From: Mycolicibacterium novocastrense
Lineage (GTDB): Bacteria > Actinomycetota > Actinomycetes > Mycobacteriales > Mycobacteriaceae
Direction: 5' to 3'
Length of the DNA: 64,000 nt
NCBI RefSeq assembly: GCF_001570485.1
Contig: NZ_BCTA01000026.1
Span: 248,001 to 312,000 of the forward strand
Made by a program: the position numbers and the translations under genes. Below the pieces are notes generated by a model. That model was not told where the DNA came from and did not search any database. It was given only the letters and a program-made list of their open reading frames with translations. Shown here piece after piece: positions 53,030 to 62,420 of the stretch (position 1 is its first letter; the number at the start of each line of letters is the position of its first letter).

Positions 53030-53448
53030 CCGCGGTCCCCGGCATTCACGTCGAAGTCGATGCGCACCGTGGTGCCCGACGTCGATCGCCTGACCTCCAC
53101 ACCGTCACCCACCGCGCGGATGATCGGCAGCCCGCGCCCGCGGGTCGTCGGCTCCGTGCTCGGGGTTCGCCACTGGCCCTGATCGGAGATACAGACCACG
53201 ATCCGCCCGTCCTTGACGGTTGCTTCGACCACCATCACCCCGTCGGGGCAGTTCTGATAGGCATGCTCGACGCAGTTGGTAGCGGCCTCGTTGACCGCGA
53301 GCACGATATCGGCACCCACGTCGTCGGGCACACCGATCGGTTCCATCCACCCGACCAAACTGCGACGAATCTGTGCCAGTCGATCCGCAGTGGCCGGGAC
53401 CTCGATCCTCAGAGGGTCTGCCGGCCGCAGACGCACATCGATCACCAC
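53002..53448 (-). CDS. RsbW-like anti-sigma/ATP-binding protein
   Basis: The protein is about 148 residues with a GHKL ATPase fold: ADRLAQIRRSLVGWME, the N-box DIVLAVNEAATNCVEHAYQN, CISDQGQWR in the G1 position, and RGRGLPIIRAVGDGVEV. This is the HATPase_c_2 family of serine kinases that bind sigma factors or anti-anti-sigma factors. It sits opposite an RsbU-like phosphatase, a classical pairing in partner switching. The start is uncertain: GTG 53448 fits family length, while GTG 53496 would add 16 residues rich in Cys and Gly. It converges with the response regulator, sharing 28 bp. Confidence 0.82.
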   Translation of the reverse strand: MVIDVRLRPADPLRIEVPATADRLAQIRRSLVGWMEPIGVPDDVGADIVLAVNEAATNCVEHAYQNCPDGVMVVEATVKDGRIVVCISDQGQWRTPSTEPTTRGRGLPIIRAVGDGVEVRRSTSGTTVRIDFDVNAGDRGQELGSRTT

Positions 53449-53606
53449 GCCCGTGGTTGTACCCCGCTTGCCCCCATTCCTCACGCATCCACACACACGC
53501 GTTGGGTCTCAAAACAATAGCGAGGCGCAGATCACACCCCGAGCACGGCAGGCTGCCCCAAACTGGTGACGCCGCCGAGACTTTCGCCGACAGCGCGTGC
53601 CGAGCG

Positions 53607-53978
53607 TCAGCCGTAGAAGATCACCTGGTAGTCGGGCGTCCACGCGCCGCCTTTGCAGCTCAGCGGAATGCCGTCGGGGGTCTGGGCCATCCCGGTCGCG
53701 TCACCGCATGGAAGACGGTTGGTGCGGACGCCGATCAGCGGGGGCGACGAGACCCAGGTGCTGCGCGAGTTGCACGCCAGAGTGTTGCCCGAGGCGTCGA
53801 TCCCGAAGTTGTACCGGGTGTTCTGCACGCAGTGCGTGCCCTCCACCGCGCTGCGATCCACGTACGGAACACAATCGGCGCCGTCGCAGTAGCCGGGGGA
53901 CGCCGGCGCGTTCGCGGCGGTCATCAGCGGTGCGGCGACGAATCCGCATGCGAGCGCAGCTGCAGCCATGAGCCTCAT
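53607..53978 (-). CDS. Small secreted Cys-containing protein
   Basis: The 123-residue product has a signal peptide (LMAAAALACGFVAAPLMTAANA, cleavage near 24) and a mature part with six Cys (GYCDGADCVPYV, THCVQNTRYNFG, LACNSRSTW, RLPCGDATG, LSCKGGAW). This suggests three disulfides in a small extracellular protein. Similar CDGxDCVP proteins are frequent in mycobacteria without a known function. It diverges from a DUF732 gene 57 bp away. Confidence 0.78.
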   Translation of the reverse strand: MRLMAAAALACGFVAAPLMTAANAPASPGYCDGADCVPYVDRSAVEGTHCVQNTRYNFGIDASGNTLACNSRSTWVSSPPLIGVRTNRLPCGDATGMAQTPDGIPLSCKGGAWTPDYQVIFYG

Positions 53979-54035
53979 AGGTGGCTAGCCTAAGTGCCCC
54001 GCATCGACGGTGGGCACGGAATAAGCTCTTCAGCC

Positions 54036-54374
54036 ATGAAGCAGGTGATGGTTACGCTGGTCGCCGCCGCGGGTGCGGCTGCGATGATCTCCGCTCCGGC
54101 GGCCAACGCCGACGCGGTCGCATACCTGGTCAACGTGCATGTGCGACCGGGATACAACTTCCCCAACGCCGACGCCGCCATCGGCTACGGCAGGACGATC
54201 TGCGACCGGGTGGCGGGCAAGATGAGCTACGGCCAGCTGGTGGACCAGGTGACCGCCGACTTCCACACGACCGACAAGTATCAGGGCGCCTACCTGATCA
54301 ACCAGGCGGTCAACGAACTGTGCCCGGCGCAGATCTGGCAGTTGCGGCAGTCGGCCGCCGGTTACACCGGATGA
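54036..54374 (+). CDS. Secreted DUF732 protein
   Basis: The 112-residue product has a signal peptide (VMVTLVAAAGAAAMISAPAANA) and a small DUF732 domain with AVAYLVNVHVRPGYNFPN, AIGYGRTICDRVAGKMSYGQL and YLINQAVNELCPAQIWQL. It has a conserved Cys pair that should form a disulfide. DUF732 proteins are small helical secreted proteins common in mycobacteria and of unknown function. ATG 54036 gives a clean signal sequence. A hairpin follows the stop. Confidence 0.85.
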   Translation: MKQVMVTLVAAAGAAAMISAPAANADAVAYLVNVHVRPGYNFPNADAAIGYGRTICDRVAGKMSYGQLVDQVTADFHTTDKYQGAYLINQAVNELCPAQIWQLRQSAAGYTG

Positions 54375-54379
54375 AAAAC

Positions 54380-54405
54380 GGCGACGCCCCTGTCGGGACG
54401 CCGCC
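54380..54405. terminator. GC-rich hairpin between convergent DUF732 gene and lpqH
   Basis: The stem GGCGACGCCCC / GGGACGCCGCC with loop TGTC lies 6-31 bp after the DUF732 stop and before the lpqH stop on the other strand. It is preceded by a run of A (T for minus-strand transcripts), so it may work best as the lpqH terminator. Confidence 0.6.
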
Positions 54406-54428
54406 TTCACTCGCGCTCGATGAGATGC

Positions 54429-54893
54429 CTACGGGCAGGTGACCTCGATCTCGAAAGGCTTGTTGACCGGCTGCAACGGGTTGGCCATGTCGACGCCCGT
54501 CGCGGTGCCGCTGATCTTGTACGTCTTGCCGTCCTTTTCGGCCTTGGCCTCGCCCTGGCCCGCGCCGCTCTGGTAGCCGAGCGTCACGCCGTTGACATTG
54601 CCCAGGCCGACCGACTGCACCGTCGGTTCGTCGCCGGAGCTGACGACGGCGCCGATGCCCGTGGTGGCGTCGCCGATCGCGATGTTGGTGTTTCCGCCCA
54701 TGTCGCTGCACACCACGGTGCCCTGGACGGCCTGATCCTGACCGTCGATCGTGACGGTGGTCTTACCCTCCGCCGACGCGGCCGTCGATGTCTCACCCGA
54801 AGTTTCGGACTTCTTCTCACCCGAGGAGCAGCCGGATAGTCCGGCGATCACGATCGCCGCGCCGCCGATGGCGACCAGGAAACCACGCTTCAC
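54429..54893 (-). CDS. lpqH: 19-kDa lipoprotein antigen LpqH
   Basis: The 154-residue lipoprotein has the signal [20 protein letters not shown] with Cys22 as lipid anchor, a Ser/Thr/Glu-rich linker, and the LpqH domain with [40 protein letters not shown] and [19 protein letters not shown]. It is a surface antigen and TLR2 ligand in M. tuberculosis (Rv3763); the physiological role is unclear. Two Cys in the mature part probably pair. A second LpqH-family gene lies 118 bp upstream on the same strand. Confidence 0.94.
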   Translation of the reverse strand: MKRGFLVAIGGAAIVIAGLSGCSSGEKKSETSGETSTAASAEGKTTVTIDGQDQAVQGTVVCSDMGGNTNIAIGDATTGIGAVVSSGDEPTVQSVGLGNVNGVTLGYQSGAGQGEAKAEKDGKTYKISGTATGVDMANPLQPVNKPFEIEVTCP

Positions 54894-55011
54894 CCTGTTC
54901 TCCTTTGTGTGTGTGACCCGTCAAGATCGGATCATCAGAAAGCAGTATGGTTCGCGGCAAACCCGCCAACAGCGTTTCGGGCAAAAATTGATCATCGGCC
55001 GCAAGGCCTGC

Positions 55012-56765
<1,754 letters not shown>

Positions 56766-56773
56766 CACTCATG

Positions 56774-56798
56774 GCGCGAACGTGGGTTACCCGCACGC
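56774..56798. repeat. 25-nt intergenic repeat, copy 1
   Basis: The 25 bases starting GCGCGAACGTGGGTTACC are identical to 58059-58083. Each copy directly follows a plus-strand gene (tgt and the saccharopine-dehydrogenase-like gene). The middle can form a small hairpin (GTGGGT with ACCCGCAC), so it may help end transcripts. Confidence 0.75.
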
Positions 56799-56853
56799 TG
56801 TCGGGTGTCGGAGCGTGCATCAAGGCCACTCTCGGCGGGATAGCGTCTAGCGC

Positions 56854-58059
56854 ATGCGGATTCTGCTGATCGGCGCCGGCGGAGTGGGCGCGGCCTTCTG
56901 CTCGATCGCGACGCGACGCGACTTCTTCGGCACGCTCGTCGTCGCCGACTACGACGAGGACCGGGCCCGGCAGGCCGCCGACGCGGTGGGCGATGCGCGG
57001 TTCGTCTCCGCGCGGGTCGACGCCACCTCCGCCGACGCCGTCGCCGACCTGGTTCGCACCCACCGGATCACCCATGTGATGAACGCGGTCGATCCGCGAT
57101 TCGTGATGCCGATCTTCGACGGCGCGCTGGCCGGCGGCGCCGATTACCTCGACTTGGCGATGAGCCTGTCGCGGCGCCACCCGGAGCAGCCGTACGCGCT
57201 CACCGGGGTCAAGCTGGGCGACGAGCAGTTCGCCGCAGAGGAGCGCTGGCGCGACGCCGGCCGGCTGGCGTTGGTGGGCATCGGTGTCGAGCCTGGGCTG
57301 TCGGACGTGTTCGCGCGCTACGCCGCCGACCACCTGTTCGCCGAGATCGATGAGCTCGGTACCCGCGACGGGTCGAACCTGACCGTCGACGGTTACGACT
57401 TCGCGCCGTCGTTCTCGATCTGGACCACCATCGAGGAGTGTCTCAACCCTCCGGTGATCTGGGAGGCCGACCGGGGTTGGTTCACCACCGAACCCTTCAG
57501 CGAGCCAGAGGTTTTCGACTTTCCCGACGGTATCGGCCCGGTCGAGTGCGTGAACGTCGAGCACGAAGAGGTGCTGCTGATGCCGCGCTGGGTCAAATGC
57601 AAACGCGCGACATTCAAGTACGGGCTCGGAAACGAATTCATCGACGTGCTCAAGACCCTGCACAAGCTCGGGCTCGACCGCACCGAGAAGGTGACGGTCG
57701 GGGGAGTCGAGGTGAGCCCCCGCGACGTGGTGGCGGCATGCCTGCCCAATCCCGCCACGCTCGGGCCGAAGATGCGTGGAAAGACCTGCGCTGGGCTGTG
57801 GGTGACGGGAACCGGCAAGGACGGCAACCCCCGCTCGACCTACCTGTACCACGTCGTCGACAACGAATGGTCGATGGCCGAATACGGGCATCAGTGCGTG
57901 GTCTGGCAGACGGCGATCAATCCGGTTGTCGCACTTGAGCTTCTGGCCAACGGCACCTGGAGCGGCAGCGGTGTGCTGGGCCCGGAGGCCTTCGATGCGG
58001 TGCCGTTCCTGGACCTGTTGAGGGCCTACGGCTCGCCGTGGGCCCATAAAGAGTTGTAG
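56854..58059 (+). CDS. Saccharopine-dehydrogenase-like protein
   Basis: The 401-residue protein has the N-terminal NAD(P) fold ILLIGAGGVGAAFCSIA, DYDEDRARQAADAV and HVMNAVDPRFVMPIFDGAL. A catalytic-type domain follows with GIGVEPGLSDVFARYA, DGYDFAPSFSIWTTIEECLNPP and PRSTYLYHVVDN. It belongs to the saccharopine dehydrogenase/carboxynorspermidine synthase superfamily. In bacteria without the fungal lysine route such enzymes act on other amino-acid conjugates or polyamines, so the substrate is open. Its stop lies in a 25-nt repeat copy. Confidence 0.87.
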   Translation: MRILLIGAGGVGAAFCSIATRRDFFGTLVVADYDEDRARQAADAVGDARFVSARVDATSADAVADLVRTHRITHVMNAVDPRFVMPIFDGALAGGADYLDLAMSLSRRHPEQPYALTGVKLGDEQFAAEERWRDAGRLALVGIGVEPGLSDVFARYAADHLFAEIDELGTRDGSNLTVDGYDFAPSFSIWTTIEECLNPPVIWEADRGWFTTEPFSEPEVFDFPDGIGPVECVNVEHEEVLLMPRWVKCKRATFKYGLGNEFIDVLKTLHKLGLDRTEKVTVGGVEVSPRDVVAACLPNPATLGPKMRGKTCAGLWVTGTGKDGNPRSTYLYHVVDNEWSMAEYGHQCVVWQTAINPVVALELLANGTWSGSGVLGPEAFDAVPFLDLLRAYGSPWAHKEL

Positions 58060-58083
58060 CGCGAACGTGGGTTACCCGCACGC
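58059..58083. repeat. 25-nt intergenic repeat, copy 2
   Basis: This is identical over 25 bases to 56774-56798 and begins at the last base of the saccharopine-dehydrogenase-like stop codon. The two copies lie 1285 bp apart in direct orientation and bracket that gene, an arrangement reminiscent of the repeat-flanked DUF559 gene. Confidence 0.75.
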
Positions 58084-58137
58084 GTCGAGGCCGGTGAGTG
58101 TGTGTCGATCCCACACTCGGCGCGGTAGGTTCTCGCC

Positions 58138-59454
58138 ATGCCGATCGAGCTCACCGCCGTGCAGGCCGCCGCGCGACTCGCGACCGACGACACATTGGGC
58201 ATACCGCTGGGTCCGGGCCAACCGCCGGCGTTCCTGCGCGCGCTGGGCGAACGCGACGACTGGACGAACCTTCGCGTCTACGGGGCGCTGCTGGCGGTCG
58301 GCACCGAGCTGTTCGCCCGCCCCGGCGTGCGCTATCTGTCGGGTTTCTACGGTCCGCTCGAACGGGCCCTGCGGGACTCAGACGCCGATGTCGAGTTCGC
58401 GCCGGCGGACTTTCGCCGCTTCGGCCCGCTGCTCGAACGCCAGTCTCCGCGGGTGATGACGACCGTCGCCACACCGCCGGACGCCGACGGCTGGTGCTCG
58501 CTGGCCCTGCACGCCGGTGGCACGGTCAACGAATTGCACCGCGCCGGAGCCGATCCCGATCGCTGGCTGATCGTCGAGACATCCTCGGCCTACCCGCGCA
58601 CGTTCGGGCTCGGCGACGAGCACCGGCACGCGTTGCACGTCGACGAGATCGACATCCTCGTGCACTCGGCCGACGCGCCGCTCTCACTTCCGGGCGCGGC
58701 CCCCACCCAGGCCGATGTCGCGATCGCGCGGCACGCCGTCGCCTTCATCCGGCCCGGCGCGACGTTGCAGACGGGAATCGGTTCGATCCCCAGCCAGATC
58801 GCGGCGTTGCTGGCCGAGGGCGACGGCGGCGAATACGGTTTGCACAGCGAGATGTTCACCGACGGCTGTATGCAACTGCATCGTGCGGGCAAGGTCACCA
58901 ACACCGGCAAGGGCATCTACGACGGCGTGAGCGTGACGACGTTCGCGTTCGGCTCGGCGGATCTGTACACCTGGCTCGACGGCAACCACGACGTCGCGTT
59001 CCTGCCGGTGGAGATCGTCAACGCACCCGAGGTGATCGCCGCCAACCACGAGATGGTGTCCATCAACGGCGCGCTCGCGATCGACATCGGCGGTCAGGTC
59101 GTCGCCGACACCATCGACGGCAACCAGTTCAGCGGTGTCGGCGGTGCAGAGGATTTCGTCGCCGGCACCGGTCTCGAATTGTCGGACCGCTCGCTGATCT
59201 GTCTGCCGTCGACGTATGAGAAGAACGGACAACTGCATTCGCGGATCGTGCCGTGGTTCGGGCCTGGCGCGGTGATCACCACGCCGCGACACCATGTCGA
59301 CGTGATCGTCACCGAGTACGGCGCCGCGGAGCTAGAGGGCGCGACCGTCCGCGAACGCGGTGAGGCGCTCGCCGCGATCGCGCATCCGCAGTTCCGCGAC
59401 GACCTTCTCGCGGCGGCCGAACGTGTGTCCAAGGGACGCTCGCCCGTCGCCTGA
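58138..59454 (+). CDS. Acetyl-CoA hydrolase/CoA transferase family protein
   Basis: The 438-residue protein has the two-domain CoA-transferase layout: GIPLGPGQPPAFLRALG, FRRFGPLLERQSPRVMTTVATPPD, LQTGIGSIPSQIAALLAEG, and the catalytic Glu in YGLHSEMFTDGCMQL. The C-terminal half has EKNGQLHSRIVPWFGPGAVITTPRHHVDVIVTEYG in its pattern, split here as HSRIVPWFG and DVIVTEYGAAEL. It should move CoA between short acyl groups (for example acetyl- or propionyl-CoA with succinate or butyrate); the exact acids are unknown. It stands alone, 78 bp after the preceding gene. Confidence 0.9.
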   Translation: MPIELTAVQAAARLATDDTLGIPLGPGQPPAFLRALGERDDWTNLRVYGALLAVGTELFARPGVRYLSGFYGPLERALRDSDADVEFAPADFRRFGPLLERQSPRVMTTVATPPDADGWCSLALHAGGTVNELHRAGADPDRWLIVETSSAYPRTFGLGDEHRHALHVDEIDILVHSADAPLSLPGAAPTQADVAIARHAVAFIRPGATLQTGIGSIPSQIAALLAEGDGGEYGLHSEMFTDGCMQLHRAGKVTNTGKGIYDGVSVTTFAFGSADLYTWLDGNHDVAFLPVEIVNAPEVIAANHEMVSINGALAIDIGGQVVADTIDGNQFSGVGGAEDFVAGTGLELSDRSLICLPSTYEKNGQLHSRIVPWFGPGAVITTPRHHVDVIVTEYGAAELEGATVRERGEALAAIAHPQFRDDLLAAAERVSKGRSPVA

Positions 59455-59536
59455 TGTCCTTCCTTCCCGCGAGCGACCGCGTCTGCCCGCGACACGCCGC
59501 GCAGCGCCGTACATAAGCGGTCCCCTCGCACAGGAT

Positions 59537-60406
59537 CTAGTCGGGCCGATAGATCCACGGTGTCCGCGGAAGCGCGGCCGGATCGAACTCGGCGAGCATG
59601 CCCTCGACGTCCCGAGCCCGCCAGCCCAACGATTCGCTGATCTGGGCGAGCGCCCGCGGCACGCCGATCTCGGCCAGCGTCACCGCCCCGTCGCGTTTGG
59701 CCAACCGGGCGCCGTCCGCGTTGAGCACCAGCGCAACGTGGGCGTACACCGGCTCGGCGTATCCGAGCATCCGCGCCAGATACGCCTGCCGCGGCGACGA
59801 GGGCAGCAGGTCGTCTCCCCGCACCACCTGGTCGACGCCCTGTGCCGCGTCGTCGACAACGACCGCGAGGTTGTAAGCAGGCACCCCGTCTCCGCGGCGC
59901 ACTACGAAGTCGTCGACGATGCCGGTGTAGTCGCCGTGCAGCACATCGTGGACGGTGTGCACGATCGCGTCGGTGCGCAACCGCAGCGCGGGCGGGCGCC
60001 CTGTTTCGGCCCGCCGCGTGGCGCGCTCGTCGTCGGTGAGGTCGCGGCACGTGCCCGGGTAGGCCCCCTGCGGTGCATGCGGTGCGCGCGGAGCCTGCGC
60101 GATATCCCTTCGGCTGCAATAACATTCGTAGAGCAGGTCACGGCCTTTCAATCCTGCGATCGCGGCGTCGTAACGCGAGCGGTGTTCGGACTGCCACTCC
60201 ACGACGTCCCACGTCACCCCGATCGTCGCCAAATCGGAAAGTTGGCGCCGCCCGACATCGGCGAACGTGCGGTCGTCGAGGTCGTCGACGCGCATGACAA
60301 ACCGACGGCCGGTGGAGCGGGCGAACAACCAGGCGAGGATTGCGGTGCGCAGGTTTCCGATGTGCAGGTCCGCCGAGGGGCTCGGGGCGAACCTGCCGGC
60401 GGTCAC
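59537..60406 (-). CDS. gluQRS: Glutamyl-Q tRNA(Asp) synthetase
   Basis: GluQRS attaches glutamate to queuosine in the anticodon of tRNA-Asp. The 289-residue protein is a truncated glutamyl-tRNA synthetase: APSPSADLHIGNLRTAILAW contains the HIGH-type motif, and zinc ligands lie in YECYCSRRDI and YPGTCRD. LAKRDGAVTL is the KMSKS equivalent, and the anticodon-binding domain is absent. GTG 60406 is the start. The presence of tgt nearby supports a working queuosine modification pathway. Confidence 0.92.
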   Translation of the reverse strand: MTAGRFAPSPSADLHIGNLRTAILAWLFARSTGRRFVMRVDDLDDRTFADVGRRQLSDLATIGVTWDVVEWQSEHRSRYDAAIAGLKGRDLLYECYCSRRDIAQAPRAPHAPQGAYPGTCRDLTDDERATRRAETGRPPALRLRTDAIVHTVHDVLHGDYTGIVDDFVVRRGDGVPAYNLAVVVDDAAQGVDQVVRGDDLLPSSPRQAYLARMLGYAEPVYAHVALVLNADGARLAKRDGAVTLAEIGVPRALAQISESLGWRARDVEGMLAEFDPAALPRTPWIYRPD

Positions 60407-60430
60407 CCGTGCAATGTAGCTACTGGGTAG

Positions 60431-60799
60431 CTACTGGCGCTCCCACGGCGGGTCGTCGCCCATCTTCCTGTAGTACTTGGCGAGGTGGCTTTTCACCCGG
60501 TCGATGTCGTCCTTCGGCAGATCGATACCGCCACGGGCGCCGTCCATGATCGCGCCCGCCGCCATCACCCCGCGGGGCACGACCTTCAGACTGTCGCCGA
60601 TCACGTCGGCGATCAGCAGTTTGTAGGCGGTGAAGTTGTCCTTCTTGTCGCTGTCGTACCAGACGTGCGCATTGCGGTACTTCTCGTTCGGTTCGTCCTG
60701 CGCGTCGGCCCACTTGCGGACCCGTTTCTCGGCGGCGTCGCCGTCCCAGTCTCGGTCCCGCTCAGCCAGCGGTAGATCCTGAAATGCGGTTACGGACAT
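60431..60799 (-). CDS. Hypothetical protein with phage-head-like domain
   Basis: The 122-residue protein is acidic and soluble. It contains LPLAERDRDWDGDAAEKRVRKWA, AHVWYDSDKKDNFTAYKLLIADV, LKVVPRGVMAAGAIMDGARGG and IDRVKSHLAKYYRKMGDDPPW. I have the impression that this pattern also occurs as an add-on domain of phage prohead proteases and portal-region proteins, and stands alone in many bacteria; this is from memory. No phage genes are nearby. It lies 24 bp upstream of gluQRS on the same strand, so the two may be co-transcribed. The function is unknown. Confidence 0.72.
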   Translation of the reverse strand: MSVTAFQDLPLAERDRDWDGDAAEKRVRKWADAQDEPNEKYRNAHVWYDSDKKDNFTAYKLLIADVIGDSLKVVPRGVMAAGAIMDGARGGIDLPKDDIDRVKSHLAKYYRKMGDDPPWERQ

Positions 60800-61021
60800 G
60801 GCAGAGAAGTGCCCACCCGTCGGTCTCGTGAAACTGTTGCACAGATGCCAGCGTTACGGTTCGGTGACTTCCGACGCGAAGTGAGCGAACATCGGGTATC
60901 AACGGAAGGGTTCAGCATTGGACCATCAACAAGACAACGGCTAGGCCCTGCGGTGTCGATACACACTGAGCTTGCCGCATGAAACTGCACCGGGAGCCGC
61001 GTCGACGGACACGAGGGAACC

Positions 61022-62419
61022 ATGGACGCCGAAGATCCCGCTCACTCCGCTGATCAGCATCATTCTTCCGTCGAGCAGGACCAACCGCCGGGCGTGGTGA
61101 AGAAGGCCATCGCGGCGTCGGCCATCGGCAATGCCACCGAATGGTTCGACTATGGTCTGTACGCCTACGGCGTCTCCTACATCTCGGCGGCGATCTTCCC
61201 CGGTGACGGCGCCACGGCGACGCTACTGGCGCTGATGACGTTCGCGGTGTCGTTCCTGGTCCGGCCCCTGGGCGGCTTCGTGTGGGGGCCGCTGGGCGAC
61301 CGGCTGGGCCGGCGGCAGGTGCTGGCGGTCACGATCCTGCTGATGGCCGGCGCCACCTTCTGCGTCGGGCTGGTGCCCTCCTACGACACCATCGGAGTGT
61401 GGGCGCCGGTGCTGATGGTGGTGCTGCGCATGATCCAGGGCTTCTCCACCGGCGGCGAGTACGGCGGTGCGGCCACGTTCATGGCGGAGTACGCGCCGGC
61501 GCGCCGACGCGGACTGCTGGGCAGTTTTCTCGAGTTCGGCACGCTGGCAGGATTCTCTGCCGGTGCGCTGATGATGCTGGGGTTCTCGTTGGTGCTGGGC
61601 GACGACCAGATGAACACCTGGGGCTGGCGGTTGCCGTTCCTCATCGCCGCGCCCCTCGGGCTGATCGGCCTCTACCTGCGCACCCGGCTCGACGAGACAC
61701 CGGTCTTCAAGGACCTCGAGCAGGAGGGCGAGCGGGAGAAGACCGTCTGGGCGGAGTTCAAGGACCTGATCGTCCGGTACTGGGGACCGATCCTGCGGCT
61801 GGGCGGTCTGGTCGTCGCGCTCAACGTCGTGAACTACACGCTGCTGAGTTACATGCCGACATATCTGGAGACCGCGATCGGGCTGTCCACCGACACGGCG
61901 CTGATCGTCCCGATCATCGGCATGCTCTCGATGATGGTGTTCCTGCCGTTCGCCGGCCTGGCCTCCGACAGGTTCGGGCGTAAGCCGTTGTGGTGGATCT
62001 CGCTGATTGGGTTGTTCGTCGGCGTCGTGCCGATGTTCATGTTGATGTCGACGAGCGTGCTCGGCGCCGTCATCGGTTACGCCGTGCTGGGCCTGCTCTA
62101 CGTCCCGCAGCTGGCCACCATCTCGGCGACCTTCCCCGCGATGTTCCCCACTCAGGTGCGGTACGCGGGGTTCGCGATCGCCTACAACGTCTCGACGGCG
62201 CTCTTCGGGGGCACCGCCCCGGCGCTCAACGACTGGATGGTGGTCGAGACCGGCAACAACCTGATGCCCGCCTTCTACATGATGGCCGCGTGTGTCATCG
62301 GTGTGATTGCGTTGCTCAAAGTGCCAGAGACTGCGCGGTTCCCGATCAACGGGACGAAGATCCCCGGCACCCCGGAGGCGCCGCCGCAGTTGGACTACGA
62401 GCTCGAGCCCAGCCGCTGA
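61022..62419 (+). CDS. MHS-family MFS transporter (ProP/KgtP-like)
   Basis: The 465-residue protein has 12 membrane helices and the metabolite:H+ symporter hallmarks: ASAIGNATEWFDYGLYAYG in helix 1, RPLGGFVWGPLGDRLGRRQ in loop 2-3, and RMIQGFSTGGEYGGAATFMAEYAP in helix 4. DRFGRKPLWW is the mid-protein repeat of the loop motif. Relatives import proline/betaine, alpha-ketoglutarate, citrate or shikimate. GGGAA lies just before ATG 61022. It converges with the aminotransferase gene at 62421 with one base between stops, and may supply its substrate. Confidence 0.92.
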   Translation: MDAEDPAHSADQHHSSVEQDQPPGVVKKAIAASAIGNATEWFDYGLYAYGVSYISAAIFPGDGATATLLALMTFAVSFLVRPLGGFVWGPLGDRLGRRQVLAVTILLMAGATFCVGLVPSYDTIGVWAPVLMVVLRMIQGFSTGGEYGGAATFMAEYAPARRRGLLGSFLEFGTLAGFSAGALMMLGFSLVLGDDQMNTWGWRLPFLIAAPLGLIGLYLRTRLDETPVFKDLEQEGEREKTVWAEFKDLIVRYWGPILRLGGLVVALNVVNYTLLSYMPTYLETAIGLSTDTALIVPIIGMLSMMVFLPFAGLASDRFGRKPLWWISLIGLFVGVVPMFMLMSTSVLGAVIGYAVLGLLYVPQLATISATFPAMFPTQVRYAGFAIAYNVSTALFGGTAPALNDWMVVETGNNLMPAFYMMAACVIGVIALLKVPETARFPINGTKIPGTPEAPPQLDYELEPSR

Positions 62420-62420
62420 G

